From an uncultured Bacteroidales bacterium (GTDB lineage: Bacteria; Bacteroidota; Bacteroidia; Bacteroidales; Muribaculaceae), in the NCBI GenBank assembly GCA_947177325.1, contig CAMWUH010000014.1, positions 1-18,326 of the forward strand: a stretch of DNA of 18,326 bases. Reading direction: 5' to 3'. The notes under the pieces were generated by a model. It was not told where the DNA came from and made no database searches. It was given only the letters and a program-made list of their open reading frames with translations. The position numbers and the translations under genes are program-made. Position 1 is the first letter of the stretch; each line of letters starts with the position of its first letter. This document shows positions 6,396 through 12,629 of this stretch, piece after piece.

Positions 6396-8663
6396 ATGAA
6401 ACAAACTTTGCTTGCCATTGGCGCTTTGGCCCTTGCCGGCTCAACCGCAGCCGCCACCGACATCGTGAAAACCGATGCCTATCGATGGACTGCCGACTCA
6501 ATAGTGCAAGGCTCATTTAAGGCTTACGCACCATCTGACCTTGAAATAATCTCAACATACTCGGCTCAACCTCATTATTTTATGCCCGTTGAGCAGCGCT
6601 GGACACCCAAAAACGACATATCGGGCTATCCTCAGCTCCACTCTTCCAATCGCCTCCACAACGCCATCTACAATATGGGGCTTGATGAGATGGTCAATGC
6701 CGTGGAGCCCGACACCACTCTCCGCACCGGCAAAGAATGGGCCGGAGTGTGGACTCGCGACGTTTCCTACTCCATCATTCTCTCCATGGCCTATCTTCAG
6801 CCCGAAGCGTCGAAAATTTCACTGATGAAGAAGGTTAATCCCAACGGCCGCATCATTCAGGACACCGGCAGCGGCGGCGCATGGCCTGTCAGCTCCGACC
6901 GCATGATCTGGGCGGTGGCCGCCTACGAACTGTACAAAGTTACCGGCGACCCGGAATGGCGCGACTATATCTATCCTATCATCAAAAATTCAATTGAAGA
7001 TGATTTGAAAGTGACCCACGTTGACGGCGGCGTCAATGGAGAAACCTCATTCATCGACTGGCGCGAGCAAAGCTATCCGCGATGGATGCAAACCGCCGAC
7101 ATCTACGCTTCGCAAGCCCAAAACACCGGCGCCATACACGTGGCAGCTCTCGACATACTCGCCAAACTCGCCTCCGAAAAAGGGCTCGCCGACGACGCTG
7201 CCCGCTACTCCAAGCTCTCGACCGAGCTCAACGACTCGCTGATTAAAAAATTCTGGAACGAGGATAAGGGGCTGATGGATATGTACACCTACGGCTACAC
7301 CTTCCCCATCAACAACCCCCGAAGCGAGACTCTCGGACAATCATTCGCAATTCTTTACGACCAGCTCCCGACCGACAAAGCTTCGTCAATCACCTCCAAC
7401 ATTCCCGTAACCCCTTACGGCCCCGCCATATTCTACCCCCAAATCCCCGATATGCCGGCTTACCACAACAATGCCTTGTGGCCTTTCGTGGCAGCTTACT
7501 ACACATTGGCTAACGCCAAAACGGGCAACGAGCAGGGTGTGCTCGAAGGCATCGGCTCAATATTCCGCCCCGCCGCCCTCTTCGCCACCAACAAAGAAAA
7601 CTTCAACCTCAGCAATGGCGACATCGCCACGGAGCTCAACTCTTCCAATATGCTCTGGTCGCTGGCCGGCAATCTGGCTATGACCCACCGCGTGCTCATG
7701 GGTGTTACCTACGAAACCGACGGTCTGCACTTCAACCCCGTGGTGCCAAAAGCTTTAGCCGACACCCGCAAAGTAACCGACTTCAAATATCGCAACGCAA
7801 CGATCGACCTCACCGTTGAAGGCTACGGAAACCGCATCGCCTCCTGCACCATAAACGGCAACCCGGCCAAACCCTTTATCCCCACCGATGCTCAAGGCAA
7901 ATTTGACGTGGTCATCCGCATGGCCGACAACGATTTCTCAGCACCTGTCAACCACAGAGCCAACCTCAAAGCGCCCCTGACGCCTATCGCCACCATTGTC
8001 AACGATCCCACCATCACGTCGGCCTCACAGCTCAACCTGCTGCAATGGAACCCCATTGAATACATTAACCATTATATAGTGCTTCGCGACGGCAACCGGA
8101 TTGGCACCACCCGCCAGACTTCATGGCCGGCAACCGTTGAAGGGGAATATCAAGTGATAGGAGTAGCCGACGACGGCACAGAATCGTTTGCTTCCCAACC
8201 GGTGAGCAACCGCCCTCGCTACGTGGCCAATCCCGCCAAGGAAGCTACTACGCTTACGTCGCGCGAAGTGTCGTACCAACCCGTCGCCCCAATCACAGGC
8301 TACCATGGCGAAGGATTTGCCGAACTTGACCATATCACTCCCCCCGCTGCGTTCACCCTCCGCGTGCCCGCCGCCGGCCGCTACGCCATCACCTTCCGTT
8401 ATGCCAACGGCAACGGCCCGGTCAACACCGAAAATAAATGCGCCATTCGCACACTCGTTGTCAACGGCTACCCGGCCGGCACTGTCGTAATGCCTCAGCG
8501 TGGCGTGGCCAACTGGGACGATTGGGGCTTGACCAACACCGTCATTGTCAATCTCAACAAAGGTCTCAACAAAATCAACCTCTCATTTGAGCGCCACGAC
8601 GAAAACATGAACCTCAACACCAACCATGCCATCGTTGACCAGGTAATCGCCCAGCCGCTCTAA
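6396..8663 (+). CDS. Secreted (alpha/alpha)6-type glycoside hydrolase with CBM35-like domain
   Basis: Predicted periplasmic or secreted glycoside hydrolase, 755 residues. Seen: a Sec signal peptide at 1-20 ending in TAAA, with no lipobox Cys. The catalytic-like region (about 80-460) is rich in aromatic and acidic motifs of six-hairpin glycosidases: VWTRD at 118-122, SGGAWPVSSDRMIW at 159-172, SFIDWREQSYPRWM at 218-231, YHNNALWPF at 356-364 and ATELNSSNMLWSLAG at 411-425. A FnIII-like piece follows at about 540-605, then a CBM35/CBM6-like beta-sandwich at about 618-755 with GRYAITFRYANG, LVVNG and a final AIVDQV. The architecture suggests exo-cleavage of an alpha-linked or rhamnose-like glycan, but the substrate cannot be read. 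I place it near the MGH1-like, GH63-like or GH78-like barrels with moderate confidence. It stands alone, without SusC/SusD, and has its own promoter and terminator. Confidence 0.8.
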   Translation: MKQTLLAIGALALAGSTAAATDIVKTDAYRWTADSIVQGSFKAYAPSDLEIISTYSAQPHYFMPVEQRWTPKNDISGYPQLHSSNRLHNAIYNMGLDEMVNAVEPDTTLRTGKEWAGVWTRDVSYSIILSMAYLQPEASKISLMKKVNPNGRIIQDTGSGGAWPVSSDRMIWAVAAYELYKVTGDPEWRDYIYPIIKNSIEDDLKVTHVDGGVNGETSFIDWREQSYPRWMQTADIYASQAQNTGAIHVAALDILAKLASEKGLADDAARYSKLSTELNDSLIKKFWNEDKGLMDMYTYGYTFPINNPRSETLGQSFAILYDQLPTDKASSITSNIPVTPYGPAIFYPQIPDMPAYHNNALWPFVAAYYTLANAKTGNEQGVLEGIGSIFRPAALFATNKENFNLSNGDIATELNSSNMLWSLAGNLAMTHRVLMGVTYETDGLHFNPVVPKALADTRKVTDFKYRNATIDLTVEGYGNRIASCTINGNPAKPFIPTDAQGKFDVVIRMADNDFSAPVNHRANLKAPLTPIATIVNDPTITSASQLNLLQWNPIEYINHYIVLRDGNRIGTTRQTSWPATVEGEYQVIGVADDGTESFASQPVSNRPRYVANPAKEATTLTSREVSYQPVAPITGYHGEGFAELDHITPPAAFTLRVPAAGRYAITFRYANGNGPVNTENKCAIRTLVVNGYPAGTVVMPQRGVANWDDWGLTNTVIVNLNKGLNKINLSFERHDENMNLNTNHAIVDQVIAQPL

Positions 8664-8709
8664 CCTGCCCCTCACGGCTCTTCAGAATAAGACCCGGGAC
8701 AAAATCAAC

Positions 8710-8748
8710 ACGCCTCCCCGATTGCCAATCGACTCGTCGGGGAGGCGT
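8710..8748 (+). terminator. Hairpin after the glycoside hydrolase gene
   Basis: A perfect 12-bp stem (8710-8721 with 8737-8748, core CGCCTCCCCG/CGGGGAGGCG) closes a 15-base loop 46 bases after the stop codon. The loop end GATTG/CAATC allows an alternative small hairpin. What follows is only moderately U-rich (AATATTT), so termination is likely but the U-tract is weak. Confidence 0.65.
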
Positions 8749-8797
8749 AATATTTCCACCATGCCCGGAACTTTTTTTGAAAAAATTATGCAAAAAA

Positions 8798-8829
8798 TTT
8801 GGTGGAAAGAAAAAAAGTGTCTACCTTTG
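8798..8829 (+). promoter_or_regulatory. Promoter of the tRNA-Val gene
   Basis: TTTG (8798-8801), 20 bases, then TACCTTTG (8822-8829): full match to the Bacteroidetes -33/-7 consensus. The predicted start near 8836 lies about 13 bases before the mature tRNA 5' end. The segment just before it is very A-rich, as in strong promoters of this group. Confidence 0.8.
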
Positions 8830-8848
8830 CAGAGCCTTTCAAAGGAAA

Positions 8849-8923
8849 GGGCGTTTAGCTCAGCTGGTTCAGAGCATCTGCCTTACAAGCAGAGGGTCGG
8901 CGGTTCGAATCCGTCAACGCCCA
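8849..8923 (+). tRNA. tRNA-Val (anticodon UAC)
   Basis: The complete cloverleaf can be drawn. The acceptor stem is GGGCGTT (8849-8855) with AACGCCC (8916-8922). The D stem is GCTC (8858-8861) with GAGC (8872-8875), and the anticodon stem is TCTGC (8877-8881) with GCAGA (8889-8893). The loop CTTACAA gives anticodon TAC at 8884-8886. The T stem is GGCGG (8899-8903) with CCGTC (8911-8915), one G-U pair, and the T loop is TTCGAAT. The discriminator is A8923; CCA is not encoded and would be added after transcription. It reads GUA and other Val codons. Confidence 0.97.
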
Positions 8924-8929
8924 CAATTC

Positions 8930-8960
8930 AAAAAGCAACCGACCGCATCGGTTGCTTTTT
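8930..8960 (+). terminator. Intrinsic terminator of tRNA-Val
   Basis: AAAAAGCAACCGA (8930-8942) pairs perfectly with TCGGTTGCTTTTT (8948-8960) around the 5-base loop CCGCA, giving a 13-bp stem with an A-run and a T-run. It starts 7 bases after the tRNA end. The symmetric A/T tracts mean it could also stop transcription from the other side. Confidence 0.92.
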
Positions 8961-9038
8961 CATTTATTATTATTTTTACCACCAATTCATCCCCTAAAAT
9001 CATCATCTATCGGTTTTTATTAAAAAAAGTCAGCGAAA

Positions 9039-9072
9039 ATTGTGGCTAATTCAATAAAAATTACGATATTTG
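9039..9072 (+). promoter_or_regulatory. Probable promoter of the HU gene
   Basis: GATATTTG (9065-9072) matches the -7 element TAnnTTTG except in the first base. ATTG (9039-9042) lies 22 bases upstream as a -33 element, so both matches are imperfect. The leader to the ATG at 9167 would be about 87 bases and contains the direct repeat GACTCGT at 9092-9098 and 9119-9125. No other candidate is seen between the tRNA terminator and HU. Confidence 0.5.
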
Positions 9073-9166
9073 CAACTGCAAAAATTCCGGAGACTCGTGG
9101 CAACACAATTAACCACTTGACTCGTAACGGTTTATTATAACTCATCATTAAATCAAAATAACAACA

Positions 9167-9439
9167 ATGACTAAAGCCGACATCGTTTCAGAAATTGCCA
9201 AATCAACCGGCATCGAGAAACCCGTAGTCTTGGAGACTATCGAAAAATTCATGGATGTAGTTAAAGATTCTCTCGCAAATGGCGAAAACGTTTATTTGCG
9301 CGGTTTCGGCAGCTTCATCATCAAAGTGCGTTCAGAAAAAACTGCCCGCAATATCTCTAAAAACACTACAATCATCATTCCTGAGCACAAAATCCCCGCG
9401 TTCAAACCCGCTAAAGTGTTCATGGAAGAAGTAAAATAA
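9167..9439 (+). CDS. HU/IHF-family DNA-binding protein
   Basis: Nucleoid protein of 90 residues, the standard HU length. It acts as a dimer that bends DNA without strict sequence preference. Seen: N-terminal helices with MTKADIVSEIAKSTG, the turn motif RGFGSF at residues 45-50, and the DNA-binding arm ARNISKNTTIIIPEHKIPAFKPAK at about 60-83, with the key IPAFKP proline tip. It is followed by a 29-residue basic protein gene after 86 bases, with no terminator between, so the two are probably co-transcribed and may extend into the RNase G/E gene. An IHF-like role cannot be excluded, but the arm fits HU. Confidence 0.95.
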   Translation: MTKADIVSEIAKSTGIEKPVVLETIEKFMDVVKDSLANGENVYLRGFGSFIIKVRSEKTARNISKNTTIIIPEHKIPAFKPAKVFMEEVK

Positions 9440-9525
9440 AAGATAGTCGGCTCCGGCATTGCCTCCACACAGGAGACTTCCCGGCCGTAAACCTCATGTA
9501 TTAACCCTCTAAACCGATAGCAATT

Positions 9526-9615
9526 ATGCCCAGCGGAAAGAAAAGAAAAGGCCACAAAATGGCTACTCACAAGCGTAAAAAACGTCTGAGAAAAAATCGT
9601 CACAAGAAGAAATAA
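9526..9615 (+). CDS. 29-residue basic AURKAIP1/COX24-type (mS38/bS22-like) protein
   Basis: A tiny reading frame of 29 residues, too short for usual ORF cut-offs. The protein is extremely basic: 11 Lys, 5 Arg and 3 His, with the core KMATHKRKKRLRKNRHKKK at residues 11-29. This pattern is that of the AURKAIP1/COX24 domain, which includes mitochondrial ribosomal protein mS38, and it resembles small actinobacterial ribosomal protein bS22. Such peptides sit in the small subunit near the decoding centre. Bacteroidetes genomes commonly carry a near-identical peptide, so the frame is almost certainly real; assignment as a ribosomal protein is inferred from the family. It lies between HU and the RNase G/E gene, with no separate promoter seen. 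Confidence 0.85.
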   Translation: MPSGKKRKGHKMATHKRKKRLRKNRHKKK

Positions 9616-9965
9616 TCACGCTTCATTGACGTGACTATGATTGCCCTCACGACGAGGCGCCATGAAAGCCACTGCTTGGTTCCAGGGCTGCCGACATCAG
9701 GCAATCATCAACGCAATAAACAGAGCGGAATCCTCAGGCAATTGCACCAACCGCAATGCCTCGGGAAATGAAGCTCTTTAAAAGACAAACATCAATGTGT
9801 GGCCATTCAACCGACCGGCAAAACCAGAAGCGAGCCTTTTGATTTTTCACTTATGCCGTCAAATCATTGAATTTCTACCTTTTGGGCCCGCAGTGAAGTT
9901 TGTCTTTTGCGCGTTGACCCCAATTCAACCAATTAACCCTATCTATTAACATCTAACCCAAGGAA
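9616..9965 (+). promoter_or_regulatory. Structured gene-free leader before the RNase G/E gene
   Basis: These 350 bases hold no credible gene but three substantial inverted-repeat structures. First, ATGATTGCC (9637-9645) pairs with GGCAATCAT (9700-9708), enclosing a smaller hairpin GCC(a)CTG/CAGGGC at 9668-9688. Second, a hairpin at 9731-9766 has a 9-nt/8-nt bulged stem (9737-9745 with 9753-9760), a 7-base loop and an outer TCC/GGA closure. Third, AAAAGACAAAC (9780-9790) pairs perfectly with GTTTGTCTTTT (9898-9908) across 107 bases. TCAGGCAAT occurs twice (9697-9705 and 9734-9742), so the first arm could switch partners. No exact TAnnTTTG promoter is present, so it is probably read from upstream as the 5' leader of the nuclease mRNA. 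A separate small RNA is possible. Confidence 0.6.
9780..9908 (+). repeat. Long-range inverted repeat before the RNase G/E gene
   Basis: Eleven perfect pairs join 9780-9790 to 9898-9908. After one A-A mismatch, TCA (9792-9794) pairs with TGA (9894-9896), giving 14 pairs over 15 positions. Inside, TGATTT/AAATCA (9840-9845 with 9861-9866) and CAAAA/TTTTG (9819-9823 with 9837-9841) overlap each other and are alternatives. The right arm ends 57 bases before the RNase ATG. The left arm is preceded by TCTTT, making the local palindrome TCTTTAAAAGA (9775-9785). Confidence 0.75.
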
Positions 9966-11585
9966 ATGAAAAGCGAACTCATAGTTGACGTTCAGCCCGA
10001 CGACATCTCGATTGCACTGACCGAGGAAGGCCGACTCGTTTCGCTCCAGAAAGAGTCGCGTTCATTGGCCTACGCCGTTGGCGACATCTACCTGGCTAAA
10101 GTCAAAAAACTCATGCCCGGCCTGAATGCCGCATTCGTTAACGTCGGTTACGAAAAAGACGCTTTTCTTCATTACCTTGATCTTGGACCCCATTTCACTA
10201 CCTACTCCAACTTTGTCACCAAGCTGCTCGACGACAAGAAGAAACTCCCTCAAATCGGAAAATTCAAAATCGAGCCCGATATCGACAAAAACGGTTCGAT
10301 AACCGACCAGATTGCTGCGGGTCGTGAACTCCTCGTGCAAATCGTCAAAGAACCTATCTCGTCAAAAGGTCCGCGACTCACCACCGAAATCACCTTTACA
10401 GGCCGCTACATGGTGCTCATCCCTTTCAGCGACAAGGTGTCAATCTCCACTAAAATAAAATCACACGAAGAGAAAACCCGACTCAAGCAACTCATCGAAA
10501 GCATCAAGCCCAAAAACTTTGGCGTCATCATTCGCACTTCAGCCGAAGGGAAGCGCGTGGCCGAGCTCAACCAAGAGATGAAGCAGCTCGTCCACAATTG
10601 GGAGACCACTATCGCCAAAGCCCAGAAAGCCGAAGTGCCCTCGCTCATTTTTGAAGAAGAGGGGCGCATCGTGGGCGTGCTCCGCGATATTTTCAATCCC
10701 GATTTCGAAGCCGTTTACGTCAACGATGCCGACGTTGCCGAACAAATCACCAAATACGTCAGTCAGATCGCACCCGACCGCAAAGATATCGTAAAGGTCT
10801 ATAACTCTGACGAGCCAATCTTCGACCACTTCTCAATCACAAAACAAATCAAGTCGTCGTTTGGCAAAACAGTTTCATTCCGCTCCGGTGCATACATCAT
10901 CATTGAGCACACCGAAGCGCTCCACGTTATCGACGTCAATTCCGGCAACCGCACCAAAGCATCAAACGACCAAGAGAGCAACGCACTGGAGGTGAATCTC
11001 CGTGCAGCGGATGAAATCGCCCGCCAGCTGCGACTGCGCGACATGGGCGGCATTATCGTGGTCGACTTTATCGACATGAACAAGAGCGAGCACCGTCAGC
11101 AGCTCTACGACCACATGAAGCAACTTATGGCCAACGACCGGGCCCGCCACAACATTCTGCCGCTGAGTAAATTCGGCCTGATGCAAATCACCCGTCAGCG
11201 AGTGCGCCCCGCCCTCGACATCCCTACAACCGAAACCTGTCCGTCATGTTTCGGCAAGGGAGAAGTGATGCCGTCGTTGCTTTTCACCGACACCCTCCGC
11301 GACAAACTCGAGTATGTAGTCAAAACCCTCAAACAGCGTAATTTCATCCTCTACGTTCACCCATTCGTCGATGCTTATCTCAAAAAAGGCCTCTTCTCGA
11401 TGGCGGGAAAATGGAAACGCGAGTTAGGGGGAAAATTCAAAGTAATGCCCGACCAATCGCTTGCCTATCTGCAATATCGCATTCTCGACAGCAACCGTCA
11501 GGAAATCGACCTGCGCGAAGAGAAAGAGCTTGACGCTCCGACCTCAAAATCAAAAGCTCGCAGAAAAGCAGCCAACGTAGAATAG
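9966..11585 (+). CDS. rng: Ribonuclease G/E family endoribonuclease
   Basis: Single-strand-specific endoribonuclease of 539 residues acting in rRNA maturation and mRNA decay. Seen: an S1-type RNA-binding domain at about 37-130, with a roughly 20-residue longer loop at 80-115 than in E. coli RNase G. The 5'-sensor/RNase H-like region follows, then the catalytic Mg site with VIDVNSG (Asp323) and VVDFIDM (Asp367, Asp370). The zinc-link CPSC (Cys425, Cys428) joins protomers in the family. There is no long C-terminal scaffold as in E. coli RNase E, so by length it is RNase G-like. The Lys/Arg-rich tail (SKSKARRKAANVE) could touch RNA. AAGGA lies very close to the ATG. A 350-base structured leader precedes it and a strong terminator follows. 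In Bacteroidetes this is often the only Rne/Rng homologue. Confidence 0.95.
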   Translation: MKSELIVDVQPDDISIALTEEGRLVSLQKESRSLAYAVGDIYLAKVKKLMPGLNAAFVNVGYEKDAFLHYLDLGPHFTTYSNFVTKLLDDKKKLPQIGKFKIEPDIDKNGSITDQIAAGRELLVQIVKEPISSKGPRLTTEITFTGRYMVLIPFSDKVSISTKIKSHEEKTRLKQLIESIKPKNFGVIIRTSAEGKRVAELNQEMKQLVHNWETTIAKAQKAEVPSLIFEEEGRIVGVLRDIFNPDFEAVYVNDADVAEQITKYVSQIAPDRKDIVKVYNSDEPIFDHFSITKQIKSSFGKTVSFRSGAYIIIEHTEALHVIDVNSGNRTKASNDQESNALEVNLRAADEIARQLRLRDMGGIIVVDFIDMNKSEHRQQLYDHMKQLMANDRARHNILPLSKFGLMQITRQRVRPALDIPTTETCPSCFGKGEVMPSLLFTDTLRDKLEYVVKTLKQRNFILYVHPFVDAYLKKGLFSMAGKWKRELGGKFKVMPDQSLAYLQYRILDSNRQEIDLREEKELDAPTSKSKARRKAANVE

Positions 11586-11673
11586 CTACACCCAACGCCA
11601 TCGCCCCGTTGATGTCTTAAGCCGGGGTCATGAGTCTAAGATTCAGGTTGGTGAAGAATCAACTCGTCAAAAT

Positions 11674-11714
11674 GTGCATCTCACCCTCTATTGCGGGAGA
11701 TGCACTATTTTTTT
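11674..11714 (+). terminator. Intrinsic terminator of the RNase G/E gene
   Basis: GTGCATCTC (11674-11682) pairs with GAGATGCAC (11697-11705) with a 14-base loop, in which CCC/GGG can pair further. It is followed by TA and seven T residues (11708-11714). It lies 89 bases after the stop, and the next promoter begins 18 bases later. Confidence 0.93.
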
Positions 11715-11731
11715 GCATGAAAGATTTGAAA

Positions 11732-11763
11732 TTTGTAGGTTGTGGCATTTTTTGTTATCTTTG
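11732..11763 (+). promoter_or_regulatory. Promoter of the mannosyltransferase-pyrC-DUF3078 unit
   Basis: TTTG (11732-11735), 20 bases, then TATCTTTG (11756-11763): a perfect -33/-7 pair. The predicted start near 11770 leaves about 55 bases before the ATG at 11825. No further promoter match is evident among the six closely packed genes that follow, so it may drive all of them. Confidence 0.8.
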
Positions 11764-11824
11764 TAATTCTTAGAGCCCGCCGCTCTTTTTCCCCACCACT
11801 TCACCGAGCGTTTCAATCCTTACA

Positions 11825-12613
11825 ATGAATTCAACCCCATCCAAGCCGTCAGCTGCCACCGGCACACCCTCCCGGGCCGACTCGCTTGTTATCATCCCCA
11901 CCTATAACGAGCGCGAAAATATTCAAGCTATCATCGACGCGGTTATCAACCAATCGCCCGCTTTTGACGTGCTTATAGTTGACGACGGCTCCCCCGACGG
12001 CACGGCCACCCTGGTCAAGGAGTCGATGGAGCGCTACCCCGGCCGCATCTCGCTCATTGAGCGCTCAGGCAAATTGGGCTTGGGCACTGCCTATATCGCC
12101 GGCTTTAAGCGCGCCCTGGAGATGGGCTACGAATACATTCTGGAAATGGATGCCGACTTTTCTCACAATCCGGCCGATCTGCCCGCATTGCGCGCCGCCT
12201 GCGCCGATGATGGCGCCGACGTGGCCGTTGGCTCGCGCTATATCACCGGGGTCAACGTGGTCAACTGGCCTATGGGGCGCGTGTTGATGTCGTATTTCGC
12301 CTCGGCCTACGTCAGAATGATTACCCGCCTGAAAGTGCGCGACACCACTGCCGGCTTCGTTTGCTATCGCCGCCGTGTGCTCGAAACCATCAACCTCGAT
12401 GCGGTTAAGTTTAAAGGCTATGCCTTCCAGATTGAAATGAAATTTACCGCTGCCAAATGTGGTTTTAAAATTGTGGAAGTGCCCATTATATTTATCAACC
12501 GCGTGCTCGGAACGAGCAAAATGTCGTCGGGCATATTCTCCGAAGCCGTGTTTGGCGTCATTCAGCTTAAAGTGGCAAGCTGGTTTAAGAAATTCCCTCG
12601 TTATCAGCCATAA
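11825..12613 (+). CDS. Polyprenol monophosphomannose synthase-like GT2
   Basis: Predicted GT2 glycosyltransferase, 262 residues, of the dolichol/polyprenol-phosphate mannose synthase type, which loads a hexose from a nucleotide sugar onto a lipid phosphate at the inner membrane. Seen: LVIIPTYNERENI at residues 21-33, IVDDGSPDGT at 51-60, and the donor site EMDADFSHNP at 107-116 with the DxD. GSRYITG and the late RVLGTSKM motif follow. No C-terminal membrane segments exist, so it is the soluble, single-domain form. The first 18 residues (Ser/Thr/Pro/Ala-rich) are an extension before the fold; no later ATG gives a better start. First gene of the unit, 16 bases before pyrC. The sugar could be mannose or glucose; mannose is the usual annotation. 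Confidence 0.9.
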   Translation: MNSTPSKPSAATGTPSRADSLVIIPTYNERENIQAIIDAVINQSPAFDVLIVDDGSPDGTATLVKESMERYPGRISLIERSGKLGLGTAYIAGFKRALEMGYEYILEMDADFSHNPADLPALRAACADDGADVAVGSRYITGVNVVNWPMGRVLMSYFASAYVRMITRLKVRDTTAGFVCYRRRVLETINLDAVKFKGYAFQIEMKFTAAKCGFKIVEVPIIFINRVLGTSKMSSGIFSEAVFGVIQLKVASWFKKFPRYQP

Positions 12614-12629
12614 TTTTCATTCGGATTTC

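Noticed and set aside
6396..8663. A polysaccharide utilisation locus
   Set aside because: No SusC, SusD, sensor or transporter gene is found beside the hydrolase.
8722..9049. Two 90-codon frames across the tRNA-Val gene
   Set aside because: They run through a perfect tRNA and terminator and encode no plausible protein.
9868..9884. Possible promoter TACCTTTTG before the RNase gene
   Set aside because: The -7 match has one base too many and no -33 element at the right distance; readthrough from HU is more likely.
9780..9908. Intrinsic terminator from AAAAGACAAAC/GTTTGTCTTTT
   Set aside because: The arms are 107 bases apart and no U-run follows the right arm beyond its own four T residues, so it is more likely a leader stem.
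12459..12629. Upstream extension of the dihydroorotase frame
   Set aside because: These codons overlap the end of the mannosyltransferase gene in another frame; the ATG at 12630 starts the known N-terminal strand.
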